Source: an uncultured Eubacteriales bacterium (GTDB lineage: Bacteria; Bacillota; Clostridia; Oscillospirales; CAG-272). Taken from it: DNA of 39,688 nucleotides. Both the position numbers and the translations under genes were made by a program. Shown here piece by piece: positions 1 to 6,648 of the stretch; within the stretch, counting starts at the first letter, position 1, and every line of letters begins with the position of its first letter. The notes below the pieces were generated by a model. It saw only the letters and a program-made list of their open reading frames with translations, did not search any database and was not told the origin of the DNA. The DNA lies in contig CAJLXA010000012.1 of NCBI GenBank assembly GCA_905210485.1, positions 1-39,688 on the forward strand. Direction: 5' to 3'.

Positions 1-302
1 CAGCTATGTTTTTCTTTAAGTCCGCGGCAGGTTTCCGTAACGATTTCGCAAATTTCTGCGCTGTCGTCGACGCATTCCGCAAGATACATGGGTTTGGCGT
101 CGGGATAGGGGAGGTCTGTTTTCACTCCGTATTTTTCCGTAATTTTTGTTTTTTTCAAAAGCAGGCGGTTGTCACAGATGGCGCCGAAATAGAGTCCGTT
201 CCGGTAAAGCAGGTATTCTCCCATCATCAGCCGCGTCGTAATACGGCCGAGCGGGGATAACTGGTCAAGAATAAAATCAAGGTAATCTTTTGTTGATGGC
301 AT
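1..302 (-). CDS. TfoX/Sxy N-terminal domain protein, partial
   Basis: The first 100 codons of a gene that runs off the left edge. The start MPSTKDYLDFILDQLSPLG and the motif MMGEYLLYRNGLYFGAICDN are typical of the small TfoX N-terminal domain family. These are short proteins of unclear function in Firmicutes; the name comes from the competence regulator TfoX/Sxy, but a competence role should not be assumed. The ATG at 302 has a GAGGA ribosome binding site about 6 bases upstream, overlapping the stop region of the truncated acetyltransferase gene (stop at 313-315). The two were probably one operon before the upstream gene was cut, so this gene may have lost its original promoter. Confidence 0.85.
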   Translation of the reverse strand, partial: MPSTKDYLDFILDQLSPLGRITTRLMMGEYLLYRNGLYFGAICDNRLLLKKTKITEKYGVKTDLPYPDAKPMYLAECVDDSAEICEIVTETCRGLKEKHS

Positions 303-312
303 AGAAATTCCT

Positions 313-482
313 CACTGATGATTTTCGTATGTAGGATAGGTAAACCGGTCATCTTCGGTAATCTCCCGCATTACGCGGCAGGGCGTCCCGACGGCAACAA
401 CGTTTGCGGGAATCGAGGCGGTGACCACACTGCCCGCACCGATCACGGTATTGTCGCCGACGGTAACGCCGGCAAGTATCGA
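313..482 (-). pseudogene. 3' remnant of a maltose/galactoside O-acetyltransferase gene
   Basis: The minus strand encodes about 55 C-terminal residues of a left-handed beta-helix sugar O-acetyltransferase. It contains hexapeptide-repeat sequence (ILAGVTVGDNTVIGAGSVVT), then IPANVVAVGTPCRVMREI, which is the signature end of the maltose acetyltransferase family, and stops at 313-315. Family members are about 185-200 residues, so roughly the first 135 residues, including the catalytic His region, are missing. Homology stops between about 477 and 490, where the opposite strand begins to encode a serine recombinase C-terminus. This is a truncated non-functional remnant, probably made by insertion followed by deletion. 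Confidence 0.8.
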
Positions 483-638
483 ATCGAAGAAGTGACCAAA
501 CTACTACAGACAGGAAAGATACTTGAAGAGTTCGACCGAGTGATGTTCAAAAGTCTTGTGCGGAAAATCACCGTGCTGTCCAACAAGGAAATCGAAATAG
601 AGTTCGAGTGCGGAATAACAGTAAGAGAAACTTTATAA
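480..638 (+). pseudogene. C-terminal remnant of a large serine recombinase
   Basis: About 52 codons on the plus strand read RIEEVTKLLQTG, then EEFDRVMFKSLVRKITVLSN and IEIEFECGITVRE before a TAA at 636-638. This matches the extreme C-terminus of large serine recombinases of the resolvase/invertase superfamily, which are the integrases of Clostridia conjugative transposons and phages (usually 450-560 residues). The catalytic domain, recombinase domain and zinc ribbon are absent and there is no start codon of its own. The fragment abuts the acetyltransferase remnant at about 477-490, so it marks the edge of a decayed integrated element. A hairpin terminator follows at once. Confidence 0.75.
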
Positions 639-644
639 GCAAAC

Positions 645-683
645 GACCGACTGCGTTCATAAGAGTGCGGTCGGTCATTTTTT
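645..683 (+). terminator. intrinsic terminator after recombinase remnant
   Basis: GACCGACTGC pairs with GCGGTCGGTC around a 12-base loop, with one G-T wobble, and is followed by TTTTTT. It lies 6 bases after the recombinase stop and most likely belongs to the mobile element. Confidence 0.8.
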
Positions 684-813
684 CGTTGATTAAGACAGAA
701 GAAATCATACGCTCCTTATCGAGCAAAAATCCTTTTTGTGCAATCGTTAAAGGTTTCCCGTTTCGCAAACCGAGAGAAGAACAAATCCCTACGGTGATAT
801 GCGAAGAAACAAC

Positions 814-850
814 AAAAAGGGTAAACTGCCACGAAAACGGCAATTTACCC
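814..850 (-). terminator. second intrinsic terminator downstream of tRNA-Gly(CCC)
   Basis: GGGTAAA and TGCC pair with GGCA and TTTACCC around an A-rich loop. Read on the minus strand, the stem is followed by TTTTT (814-818). It lies just beyond the tRNA's own terminator and makes a double block. The stretch 684-813 holds no gene or strong signal that I can see. Confidence 0.65.
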
Positions 851-862
851 CTGTTTTGCATA

Positions 863-912
863 GAAAAAGACACACGCGGCGGAGTTTTATACGCTCCTTT
901 TGCGTGTGTCTT
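863..912 (-). terminator. intrinsic terminator of tRNA-Gly(CCC)
   Basis: AGACACACGC pairs with GCGTGTGTCT, with an inner GGAG/CTCC stem. On the minus strand the hairpin is followed by a T run (864-868). It starts 3 bases after the tRNA CCA end. Confidence 0.8.
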
Positions 913-914
913 GA

Positions 915-988
915 TGGAGCAGGCGACGGGAATCGAACCCGCGTATTCGGCTTGGGAAGCGGACACTCTGCCATTGAGTTACGCCTGC
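915..988 (-). tRNA. tRNA-Gly (anticodon CCC)
   Basis: The minus strand folds as a tRNA. The acceptor stem GCAGGCG pairs with CGCCTGC. The D-arm contains AACTCAATGGCAGAGT, the anticodon loop is TTCCCAA with anticodon CCC, and the T-arm contains GGTTCGATTCC. Discriminator T and an encoded CCA give 74 bases. It is preceded by a near-perfect promoter and followed by a terminator, so it is a single-gene transcript. It reads the rarer GGG codon. Confidence 0.97.
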
Positions 989-996
989 ATATTCCT

Positions 997-1025
997 ATTA
1001 TACCTTTTTTATGGGGATTTGTCAA
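997..1025 (-). promoter_or_regulatory. sigma-A promoter of tRNA-Gly(CCC)
   Basis: On the minus strand TTGACA is followed by 17 bases and TATAAT, a perfect consensus, with the -10 ending about 9 bases before the mature tRNA. Confidence 0.93.
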
Positions 1026-1064
1026 GAGAGAAAAAGGGATATAACAGGAAAATTATAGAATGTA

Positions 1065-1331
1065 TCACTCGTTTTCGTCCAGAGCGTCGATGCCGTGAAG
1101 CCGTTCAAGAAAATGCTCAAGATCGGCAATCGCCGTTTCGTCGGTAACGGCATAGGCGTCTTTCAGCGCGGAGAGAAGTTCCTCTTTGTCTGCGCCGTTT
1201 TCAAGTCGTTTCCATAGAAAAGCGCCGGTATCGTTCAATTTCAAAATGCCGACTTTGGGCGTGGTGCCGCAGGGGAGTACGATATGCGCGCCGGCAACTT
1301 CACGCATAACAAATTCGGGGCGTATCTTCAT
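1065..1331 (-). CDS. PqqD-like peptide chaperone
   Basis: An 88-residue PqqD-family protein. PqqD-fold proteins are small winged-helix chaperones that bind the leader of a precursor peptide and present it to a modifying enzyme. The sequence shows the typical pattern: a basic start MKIRPEFVMREVAG, then VGILKLNDTGAFLWKRLENG (the LN-x-t/s-x-x-x-LW block), then a helical region EELLSALKDAY and a terminal LEHFLERL helix. The ATG at 1331 overlaps the stop of the upstream kinase by four bases, so the two are translationally coupled. No precursor peptide, radical SAM enzyme, transglutaminase-like protease or transporter is visible nearby, so its client is unknown. Confidence 0.82.
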   Translation of the reverse strand: MKIRPEFVMREVAGAHIVLPCGTTPKVGILKLNDTGAFLWKRLENGADKEELLSALKDAYAVTDETAIADLEHFLERLHGIDALDENE

Positions 1332-2044
1332 ACAGCGGAATTTCCTTTCAGTATTCTTTCGGCAAGGCGCGCCGCCTCTTCTGTCGGGGTGCAGGACAGC
1401 GTGTATGCCGGAACCGTTCGGAGCAGGCGATCTGCCCATGTGAGAAGCGAGGCGCTTTGTTTTGGCGACGCAGGCAGAAATATCTGCCGGAAGAGCAGGG
1501 AAAGTGCCTTGTCCGGCGGGATATGCGTCATACGGTTATCCGTACCGCGGGAAAGGAAAACAAGCGCCCTTAGCGGAACGGCGCGGTTTTCGTTCCATCC
1601 CTCTTTTCCGCAGAAAGGCGTACCGTATGCGATAAAACCGGAATCCGTATCGCGCACGATCGGTTTGTCGCCATTCACAATATGGACGGAATTGCCGAAA
1701 ACGCGTTGCCAAAGCGCAATATGTGTGGACTTTCCTGTACCGCTCGGCGCAAGAAAAGCGTAGCCGTTCCCTTTGTATTCAATGACGGCGGCATGCAGAA
1801 AAAAAGCCTTGTACATAAGGGCCTGTTCGCAGATTTTACGGTATACGGCCGTCCGCTCCAGAACATAAGGATTTGTCACGGCGGGAGCCTCTTTTTTTTC
1901 ACGTGCCATATCCTCCGGGGTGACGGAAACGGTGAAATCGGCGGGCAGGTTGTCCTGAACACGGTAATTCTGCATGAATACGGCCGTTTCCGATGAGAGA
2001 GACGGACAGTCGATAAGCAGATCGGCAATGCGGTAAGTCGGCAT
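1328..2044 (-). CDS. HprK-like P-loop kinase
   Basis: A 238-residue protein with a single P-loop APSGTGKST (residues 99-107), NGDKPIV (124-130, where HprK-like kinases have N-D-D-K-P) and GTPFCGKEG (141-149). These place it in the HPr kinase / PEP carboxykinase-like fold. The length and weak N-terminus resemble the HprK-related kinases that occur with PqqD in peptide-modification cassettes rather than true HPr kinase, which is about 310 residues with an N-terminal domain. The ATG at 2044 has a GGAGA site. It overlaps the PqqD gene by four bases. Its start is only about 12 bases past the T-run of the MsmX terminator, so transcription probably depends on read-through or a promoter inside the upstream gene. 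The substrate is unknown. Confidence 0.75.
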   Translation of the reverse strand: MPTYRIADLLIDCPSLSSETAVFMQNYRVQDNLPADFTVSVTPEDMAREKKEAPAVTNPYVLERTAVYRKICEQALMYKAFFLHAAVIEYKGNGYAFLAPSGTGKSTHIALWQRVFGNSVHIVNGDKPIVRDTDSGFIAYGTPFCGKEGWNENRAVPLRALVFLSRGTDNRMTHIPPDKALSLLFRQIFLPASPKQSASLLTWADRLLRTVPAYTLSCTPTEEAARLAERILKGNSAV

Positions 2045-2055
2045 GGTATCTCCGT

Positions 2056-2109
2056 AAAAAAGCGCCCGATCGTTCCCCGAATACAGTGTTCGGGAACTCC
2101 GATCGGGCG
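2056..2109 (-). terminator. strong terminator of the MsmX-like gene
   Basis: CGCCCGATCG (2063-2072) pairs perfectly with CGATCGGGCG (2100-2109). A second inner stem, TTCCCCGAA with TTCGGGAAC, extends it, and the minus strand then reads TTTTTT. The hairpin begins about 9 bases after the ATPase stop codon. Confidence 0.9.
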
Positions 2110-2118
2110 GTGTTTATT

Positions 2119-3252
2119 TTAGTGAACGATGCACTTTTCGGTGTCTTTATCGAAAATGTGCATTCTCGATGTGTCGATGGCAACTTTGATGGTGTCTCCG
2201 GCGCGGGAAGAGGAACGTGCCGATACACGGGCAATGATGTTCTTGCCGTTGGTGGCGTCTTCCTGACCGTCAAAGCCGAGGTAGAGATAAATCTCTGCGC
2301 CCATAAGTTCGGTGACGTCAACCGTAGTGTCCATCGTGCTGTCGGGCATAGCGGAAACAACGGCGGGTTCGTCATGAATACTTTCGGGACGGATACCGAT
2401 GACAACGTCGCGGTCGATATATTCTTTCAGTGCAGGGGCATTTGCCTTGTCGGCAGGGACTTTCAGCGAGTTTGTGCCGAATGTCACATACAGATCCGCA
2501 CCCTTCTTTTCCAGTTTTGCCGTGATGAAGTTCATCTGCGGCGTGCCGATAAAGCCGGCGACGAAAAGATTGCAGGGTTTGTCGTACAGGTTCTGAGGTG
2601 TATCCACCTGCTGGATAAGACCGTCTTTCATAACGACGATACGGGTTGCCATCGTCATAGCTTCGACCTGGTCATGCGTTACGTAAATGAAGGTCGTACC
2701 GACTTTTTTGTGGATTTTCGTAAGCTCGGTTCTCATGCTGGCGCGGAGTTTTGCGTCAAGGTTGGAAAGCGGTTCGTCAAGCAGGAAGACCTTAGGATCG
2801 CGGACAATGGCGCGGCCGAGCGCAACACGCTGTTTCTGACCGCCGGACAGAGCCTTCGGCTTTCTTTCGAGAAGGTGGCTGATGTCGAGGATACGGGCGG
2901 CTTCTTCCACACGGCGCTTGATTTCTTCTTTCGGAACCTTACGGAGCTTCAGGCCGAATGCCATGTTGTCAAATACCGACATGTGCGGATACAGAGCATA
3001 GTTCTGGAACACCATGGCGATGTCTCTGTCTTTCGGCGCGATGTCGTTGACAAGCGTATCGCCGATGAAAAGCTCGCCTTCCGTGATTTCTTCAAGGCCG
3101 GCGATCATACGCAGGGTCGTGGATTTACCGCAACCTGACGGGCCTACGAAAATAATAAACTCCTTATCCTTGATTTCAAGGTTGAAGTCGGAAACGGCGG
3201 TAACGCCGCCGGGATATCTTTTATAAATATGCTTCAGGGAAAGGCTTGCCAT
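2119..3252 (-). CDS. msmX: MsmX/UgpC-type carbohydrate ABC transporter ATPase
   Basis: A 377-residue ATPase of the CUT1 sugar importer class. Visible motifs are Walker A GPSGCGKST (37-45), Q-loop VFQNYALYPH (81-90), signature LSGGQKQR (135-142), Walker B VFLLDEP (155-161) and H-loop VTHDQVEA, followed by a C-terminal TOBE/OB regulatory domain of about 130 residues. That long C-terminus is typical of MalK/UgpC/MsmX. The ATG at 3252 has AAGGAG upstream. It stands alone with its own terminator. In Firmicutes such orphan ATPases energise several sugar importers whose operons lack one, and an ATPase-less importer lies at 35769-38769 in this window. The symbol follows that inferred multi-system role. 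Confidence 0.92.
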   Translation of the reverse strand: MASLSLKHIYKRYPGGVTAVSDFNLEIKDKEFIIFVGPSGCGKSTTLRMIAGLEEITEGELFIGDTLVNDIAPKDRDIAMVFQNYALYPHMSVFDNMAFGLKLRKVPKEEIKRRVEEAARILDISHLLERKPKALSGGQKQRVALGRAIVRDPKVFLLDEPLSNLDAKLRASMRTELTKIHKKVGTTFIYVTHDQVEAMTMATRIVVMKDGLIQQVDTPQNLYDKPCNLFVAGFIGTPQMNFITAKLEKKGADLYVTFGTNSLKVPADKANAPALKEYIDRDVVIGIRPESIHDEPAVVSAMPDSTMDTTVDVTELMGAEIYLYLGFDGQEDATNGKNIIARVSARSSSRAGDTIKVAIDTSRMHIFDKDTEKCIVH

Positions 3253-3501
3253 GTTATTTCTCCTTAAGGTTTATAAATTTACATATAATATTGTATCAAA
3301 ATCCGTGCAAAAAAGATAGAGGGGAATTCTCCAAAATTTCAGGACATCATTTGTGCATTACGTACAAAATCGGGAGTTTCGATAAATGGACTGACGGAAA
3401 TGTTAAAAAACAATTTCTAATAAATTATAATTTAAGATACAACGTGCAGAATACTTATCGACCGATAGTATGTGACGGCCGGCGCGCAGTTATGCGGAAT
3501 T
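3253..3501 (-). promoter_or_regulatory. AT-rich intergenic region, presumed msmX promoter
   Basis: This gap separates tex from the downstream ATPase gene. The minus strand near 3265-3305 is very AT-rich and offers TTGATA, 17 bases, TTATAA, as well as a TACAAT box, but no clearly superior promoter. On the plus strand TTAAAA, 17 bases, TATAAT (3403-3431) could fire toward the 3' end of tex, without any gene to serve. A short imperfect hairpin (ACTTATCG/CGATAGT, near 3451-3468) lies past the tex stop but has no good T-run. Confidence 0.35.
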
Positions 3502-5667
3502 TTAATTTTTCGGCATATTTTTGCGGCTTAAAGCAATGCGTTTCCGCGCGAGATCCACGCTTTTCACGCGGACGTCGATCACATCGCCGACGGCGAGCAC
3601 TTTGTGCGGATCACCGACAAAATGATCGGCCATTTCCGATATATGAAGAAGTCCGTCCTGGTGTACGCCGATGTCGACGAAAGCGCCGAAGTCAACGACG
3701 TTCCGCACCGTTCCGCGGAGAAGCATGTCGGGAACGAGGTCTTTCATATCGAGAACGTCGGTACGCAGGCAGGGCGCCGGCGCGGTGTCGCGGATATCCC
3801 GACCCGGTTTTTCCAGTTCGCCGACAATGTCGACGAGCGTCGGCTCGCCGCATTGCAATTCTTCGCAAAGTTTTTTTGTGCCGTAACGCGAGGCTTTGAG
3901 GCGGAGATCGTGCAGATTGCCGGCGAGAATATCTTCTTCGGTATAGCCGAATTTATGCAGCAGCTGTTTTGCCGTTTCGTAGGATTCGGGGTGCACGCCC
4001 GTATTGTCAAGAATCTCTTTGGAATTCGGAACGCGGAGAAATCCCGCGCATTGCGTATAGGCTTTTTCGCCGATTTTCGGAACTTTCAATACGGTGGCGC
4101 GGTTTTTGAAAGCGCCGTTTTCTTCCCGGTAGGCCACAATGTTTTTCGCGGCAGTCGTGCTGATGCCGGAAATATAGGAAAGCAGGGAATAGGAGGCGGT
4201 ATTGAGATCAACGCCGACGGCGTTCACACAGTCTTCCACAACGCCGCCCAGCGTTTCGTTCAGGCGGTTTTGCTTCATGTCGTGCTGGTATTGGCCGACG
4301 CCGATGGATTTCGGATCGATTTTGACCAGTTCCGCCAAAGGATCCTGCAAGCGACGCGCGATGGAGACGGCGCTGCGTTGCGTTACGTCAAAATCGGGGA
4401 ATTCTTCCTGCGCGAGTTTCGACGCGGAGTAAACGGATGCGCCCGCTTCGCTGACGATGGCATACTTGACGGTACGGGAAAGTTTTGGGAGAAGATCGGC
4501 AATGAATTTTTCGCTTTCGCGGGAAGCGGTACCGTTACCGATGGCGATAATGTCCACATTGTATTTGTCTACAAGGCGCTTAACGACGCGTTCGCTGCCC
4601 GCAATGTCCTCTTTCGGAAGCGTCGGATAGATGACGGCCGTATCCAGTACCTTTCCGGTCTGATCCACAACGGCAAGTTTGCAACCCGTGCGGAAGCCGG
4701 GGTCATAACCGAGGACGGTCTTGCCTTTCAGCGGCGCGATCATGAGCAGATTGCGCAGGTTTTCCGCGAAAACACGGAGCGCGCTTTCCGAGGCGTTGTC
4801 GAAAAGATCGGAGCGGATTTCGCGTTCGACCGCCGGAAAGATGAGGCGGGAATAGGCGTCCCGGATGACGTTCATCAGAATCGGTACGGCGGGGGAAACC
4901 TTGCTTTTGATAACGTGCGCGGAGAGAAGCGCGATGGCGGCTTCTTCGTCTACTTCGATGGCGACTTTCAGAAAATCTTCGTTTTCACCGCGTGTAACGG
5001 CAAGGACACGGTGAGGACGCAATTTTTTCAGCGGTTCTTTGAAGTCGAAATAATCGCTGTAGGTCTCGCCGCCCTCTTCTTTGGCGCGTTTTGACGTCAG
5101 AACGCCGTTTTCGTTGGTGAATTCGCGGAGCATCTTGCGGTATTCTGCCACGTTGGCGATGTCTTCGGCAATAATATCGCAGGCCCCTGCCAGCGCCTCT
5201 TCCGGCGTGGCAACACCTTTTTCCTCGCTTACATAATCCTTTGCCGCTTCTTCGATGGCGGGGGTATAGGTGTCGTATTGGGCGACAATCAGTTCGGCAA
5301 GCGGAAGAAGCCCTTTTTCGCGTGCCACGGAAGCGCGCGTTTTGCGTTTCGGTTTGTACGGGCGGTAGATGTCTTCCAGTTCCACAAGCGTTTCCGCGCG
5401 GTCAAGCGCCGCGGAGATTTCGGGCGTAAGTTTCCCCTGTTCTTCAATGGCGGCCGCGATGGTTTCGCGCCGGGCGTCCAGATTGCGGAGATAGGTCAGA
5501 CGGTCGCTCATATTGCGGATAGTGATGTCGTCAAGACTGCCGGTCACTTCTTTACGGTAACGGGCGATAAAGGGGACAGTGTTTCCCTCGTCGAGCAGGG
5601 CGACGGTTTTTTCGACCTGTGACTGCGTGAGGTCCAATTCTTCCGCAAGTTTCTTCAGAATATCCAT
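3502..5667 (-). CDS. tex: Tex-type RNA-binding transcription accessory protein
   Basis: A 721-residue protein that matches Tex over its length. It has an N-terminal helical region with TVPFIARYRKEVTGSLDD (the NPFIARYRKE block of the family), LEDIYRPYKPKRKTRA, a YqgF/RNase H-like central domain (LGYDPGFRTGCKLAVVD), helix-hairpin-helix segments (SSYISGIS and ENGAFKNRATVLKVPKIG style) and a C-terminal S1 RNA-binding domain (LRGTVRNVVDFGAFVDIGVHQDG in outline). Tex is a conserved nucleic-acid-binding protein linked to transcription and transcript release. I chose the ATG at 5667 (MDILKKLAEELDL) because it has AAAGGAG upstream and matches the family start; an in-frame ATG 32 codons earlier lies inside the preceding gene. 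It is downstream of the pseudouridine synthase gene with a 44-base gap. Confidence 0.95.
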   Translation of the reverse strand: MDILKKLAEELDLTQSQVEKTVALLDEGNTVPFIARYRKEVTGSLDDITIRNMSDRLTYLRNLDARRETIAAAIEEQGKLTPEISAALDRAETLVELEDIYRPYKPKRKTRASVAREKGLLPLAELIVAQYDTYTPAIEEAAKDYVSEEKGVATPEEALAGACDIIAEDIANVAEYRKMLREFTNENGVLTSKRAKEEGGETYSDYFDFKEPLKKLRPHRVLAVTRGENEDFLKVAIEVDEEAAIALLSAHVIKSKVSPAVPILMNVIRDAYSRLIFPAVEREIRSDLFDNASESALRVFAENLRNLLMIAPLKGKTVLGYDPGFRTGCKLAVVDQTGKVLDTAVIYPTLPKEDIAGSERVVKRLVDKYNVDIIAIGNGTASRESEKFIADLLPKLSRTVKYAIVSEAGASVYSASKLAQEEFPDFDVTQRSAVSIARRLQDPLAELVKIDPKSIGVGQYQHDMKQNRLNETLGGVVEDCVNAVGVDLNTASYSLLSYISGISTTAAKNIVAYREENGAFKNRATVLKVPKIGEKAYTQCAGFLRVPNSKEILDNTGVHPESYETAKQLLHKFGYTEEDILAGNLHDLRLKASRYGTKKLCEELQCGEPTLVDIVGELEKPGRDIRDTAPAPCLRTDVLDMKDLVPDMLLRGTVRNVVDFGAFVDIGVHQDGLLHISEMADHFVGDPHKVLAVGDVIDVRVKSVDLARKRIALSRKNMPKN

Positions 5668-5711
5668 GATGAGGTAACTCCTTTCTGCGCCGCAAAGCGG
5701 GCAGTGAGATT

Positions 5712-6416
5712 TTATTTTTGATTTTTCAGAATGACGAGTTCGTTTTCGGTAAGGTAACGCCATGTGCCTTCGGGGAGCGCGGGGTCAAGCGGAATACCGC
5801 CGAAACTTTCGCGCCGGAGATAGGTGATACGGTTATCACAGGCGCCGAACATGCGCTTGATCTGATGATATTTTCCCTCGGTCAGCGTGATATGTCCGGA
5901 CAGCCTGTCCTCCGAAAGAACAAGCGCCGCGGGTTTCAGCATTTCGTCACCGAGCGTCATGCCTTCCGTCATGCGTTTTTCCGCTTCATCGGAAAGCGGC
6001 GTAAGGCAACGGAAGAAATAGGTTTTTTCCACATGATGGCGCGGCGAAAGCAAACGATGCGCGAGAGGGCCGTCGTTCATCAGAAGCATGAGTCCCACGG
6101 TGTCGCGGTCAAGACGTCCGCAGGGAAAAAGATTCATGCGACGGAGTTTTTCCGGGAGAAGTTCGGTTACGACGGGATAATTGCCGTCTTCGGTCGCGCT
6201 GATATAGCCGGCCGGTTTATTCAGCATGACATATTGGAAAGGCATATAGATCACCGGTTCGCCGTTTAGCGTGACGGCGTCGCGCAAAGGGTCGACATGA
6301 CGGTCGGGGCGCTTTTCAGGCTCTCCGTTGACGGTGATAAGACCTTTTTTGGCGAAAACGGCGGTTTCTTTGCGGGACAGAAGTCCGCATTCCGAGAGCA
6401 TTTTATCGAGACGCAC
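5712..6416 (-). CDS. RsuA-family 16S rRNA pseudouridine synthase
   Basis: A 234-residue protein with an N-terminal S4 RNA-binding domain (VRLDKMLSECGLLSRKE) followed by a pseudouridine synthase domain with the catalytic block GRLDRDTVGLMLLMNDG, Asp103 being the nucleophile. HQIKRMFGACDNRITYLRR is the usual RsuA/RluB C-terminal block. By length it best fits RsuA, which modifies U516 of 16S rRNA, though RluB/E/F relatives cannot be excluded. The GTG at 6416 is the best start: AAAGGAG lies 5 bases upstream and the S4 domain begins at that codon. It heads a two-gene operon with tex. Confidence 0.88.
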   Translation of the reverse strand: MRLDKMLSECGLLSRKETAVFAKKGLITVNGEPEKRPDRHVDPLRDAVTLNGEPVIYMPFQYVMLNKPAGYISATEDGNYPVVTELLPEKLRRMNLFPCGRLDRDTVGLMLLMNDGPLAHRLLSPRHHVEKTYFFRCLTPLSDEAEKRMTEGMTLGDEMLKPAALVLSEDRLSGHITLTEGKYHQIKRMFGACDNRITYLRRESFGGIPLDPALPEGTWRYLTENELVILKNQK

Positions 6417-6477
6417 GGGTTCTCCTTTCCGTAAAAAGCCAATGGCGGTGTGCTTTTGCGAATACCGCAACTTCTGT

Positions 6478-6506
6478 ATTTTAGCATAAAAACAAAGTGA
6501 AGTCAA
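6478..6506 (-). promoter_or_regulatory. promoter of the rsuA-like/tex operon
   Basis: The minus strand carries TTGACT, 17 bases and TAAAAT about 60 bases before the GTG start. Confidence 0.85.
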
Positions 6507-6529
6507 TGTTTTTTGCAGACGGGCGGTAA

Positions 6530-6543
6530 AAATCGGCCGATTT
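6530..6543. promoter_or_regulatory. 14-bp perfect palindrome between divergent promoters
   Basis: AAATCGGCCGATTT is a perfect palindrome in the gap between two divergent promoters, flanked at a distance by GCGG and CCGC. It could be a repressor operator for either transcript or a chance hairpin. Confidence 0.4.
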
Positions 6544-6586
6544 GGTTGCCGCAGGGAAAAAATACCGATAAAAAAATAAAAAAGAC

Positions 6587-6615
6587 TTTACTTGTTTTCG
6601 GCAATGTGCTACAAT
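6587..6615 (+). promoter_or_regulatory. promoter of the MutS-like gene
   Basis: TTTACT, 17 bases, TACAAT, ending about 33 bases before the chosen ATG. Confidence 0.75.
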
Positions 6616-6648
6616 ATATAAAAATAACGATGTGGTATGGGGAACATT

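Noticed and set aside
568..1044. Several small frames across the tRNA-Gly(CCC) gene and its terminators
   Set aside because: They overlap a clear tRNA, terminators and a promoter, and encode no family.
3403..3431. A plus-strand promoter-like pair (TTAAAA, TATAAT) between msmX and tex
   Set aside because: There is no gene downstream in that direction and the region is AT-rich, so the match is probably chance. It is kept only as a remark.
3604..5094. A 496-codon open frame on the strand opposite tex
   Set aside because: It is the codon-bias shadow of tex: high GC third positions leave the reverse strand open. It has no recognisable domain and no ribosome binding site.
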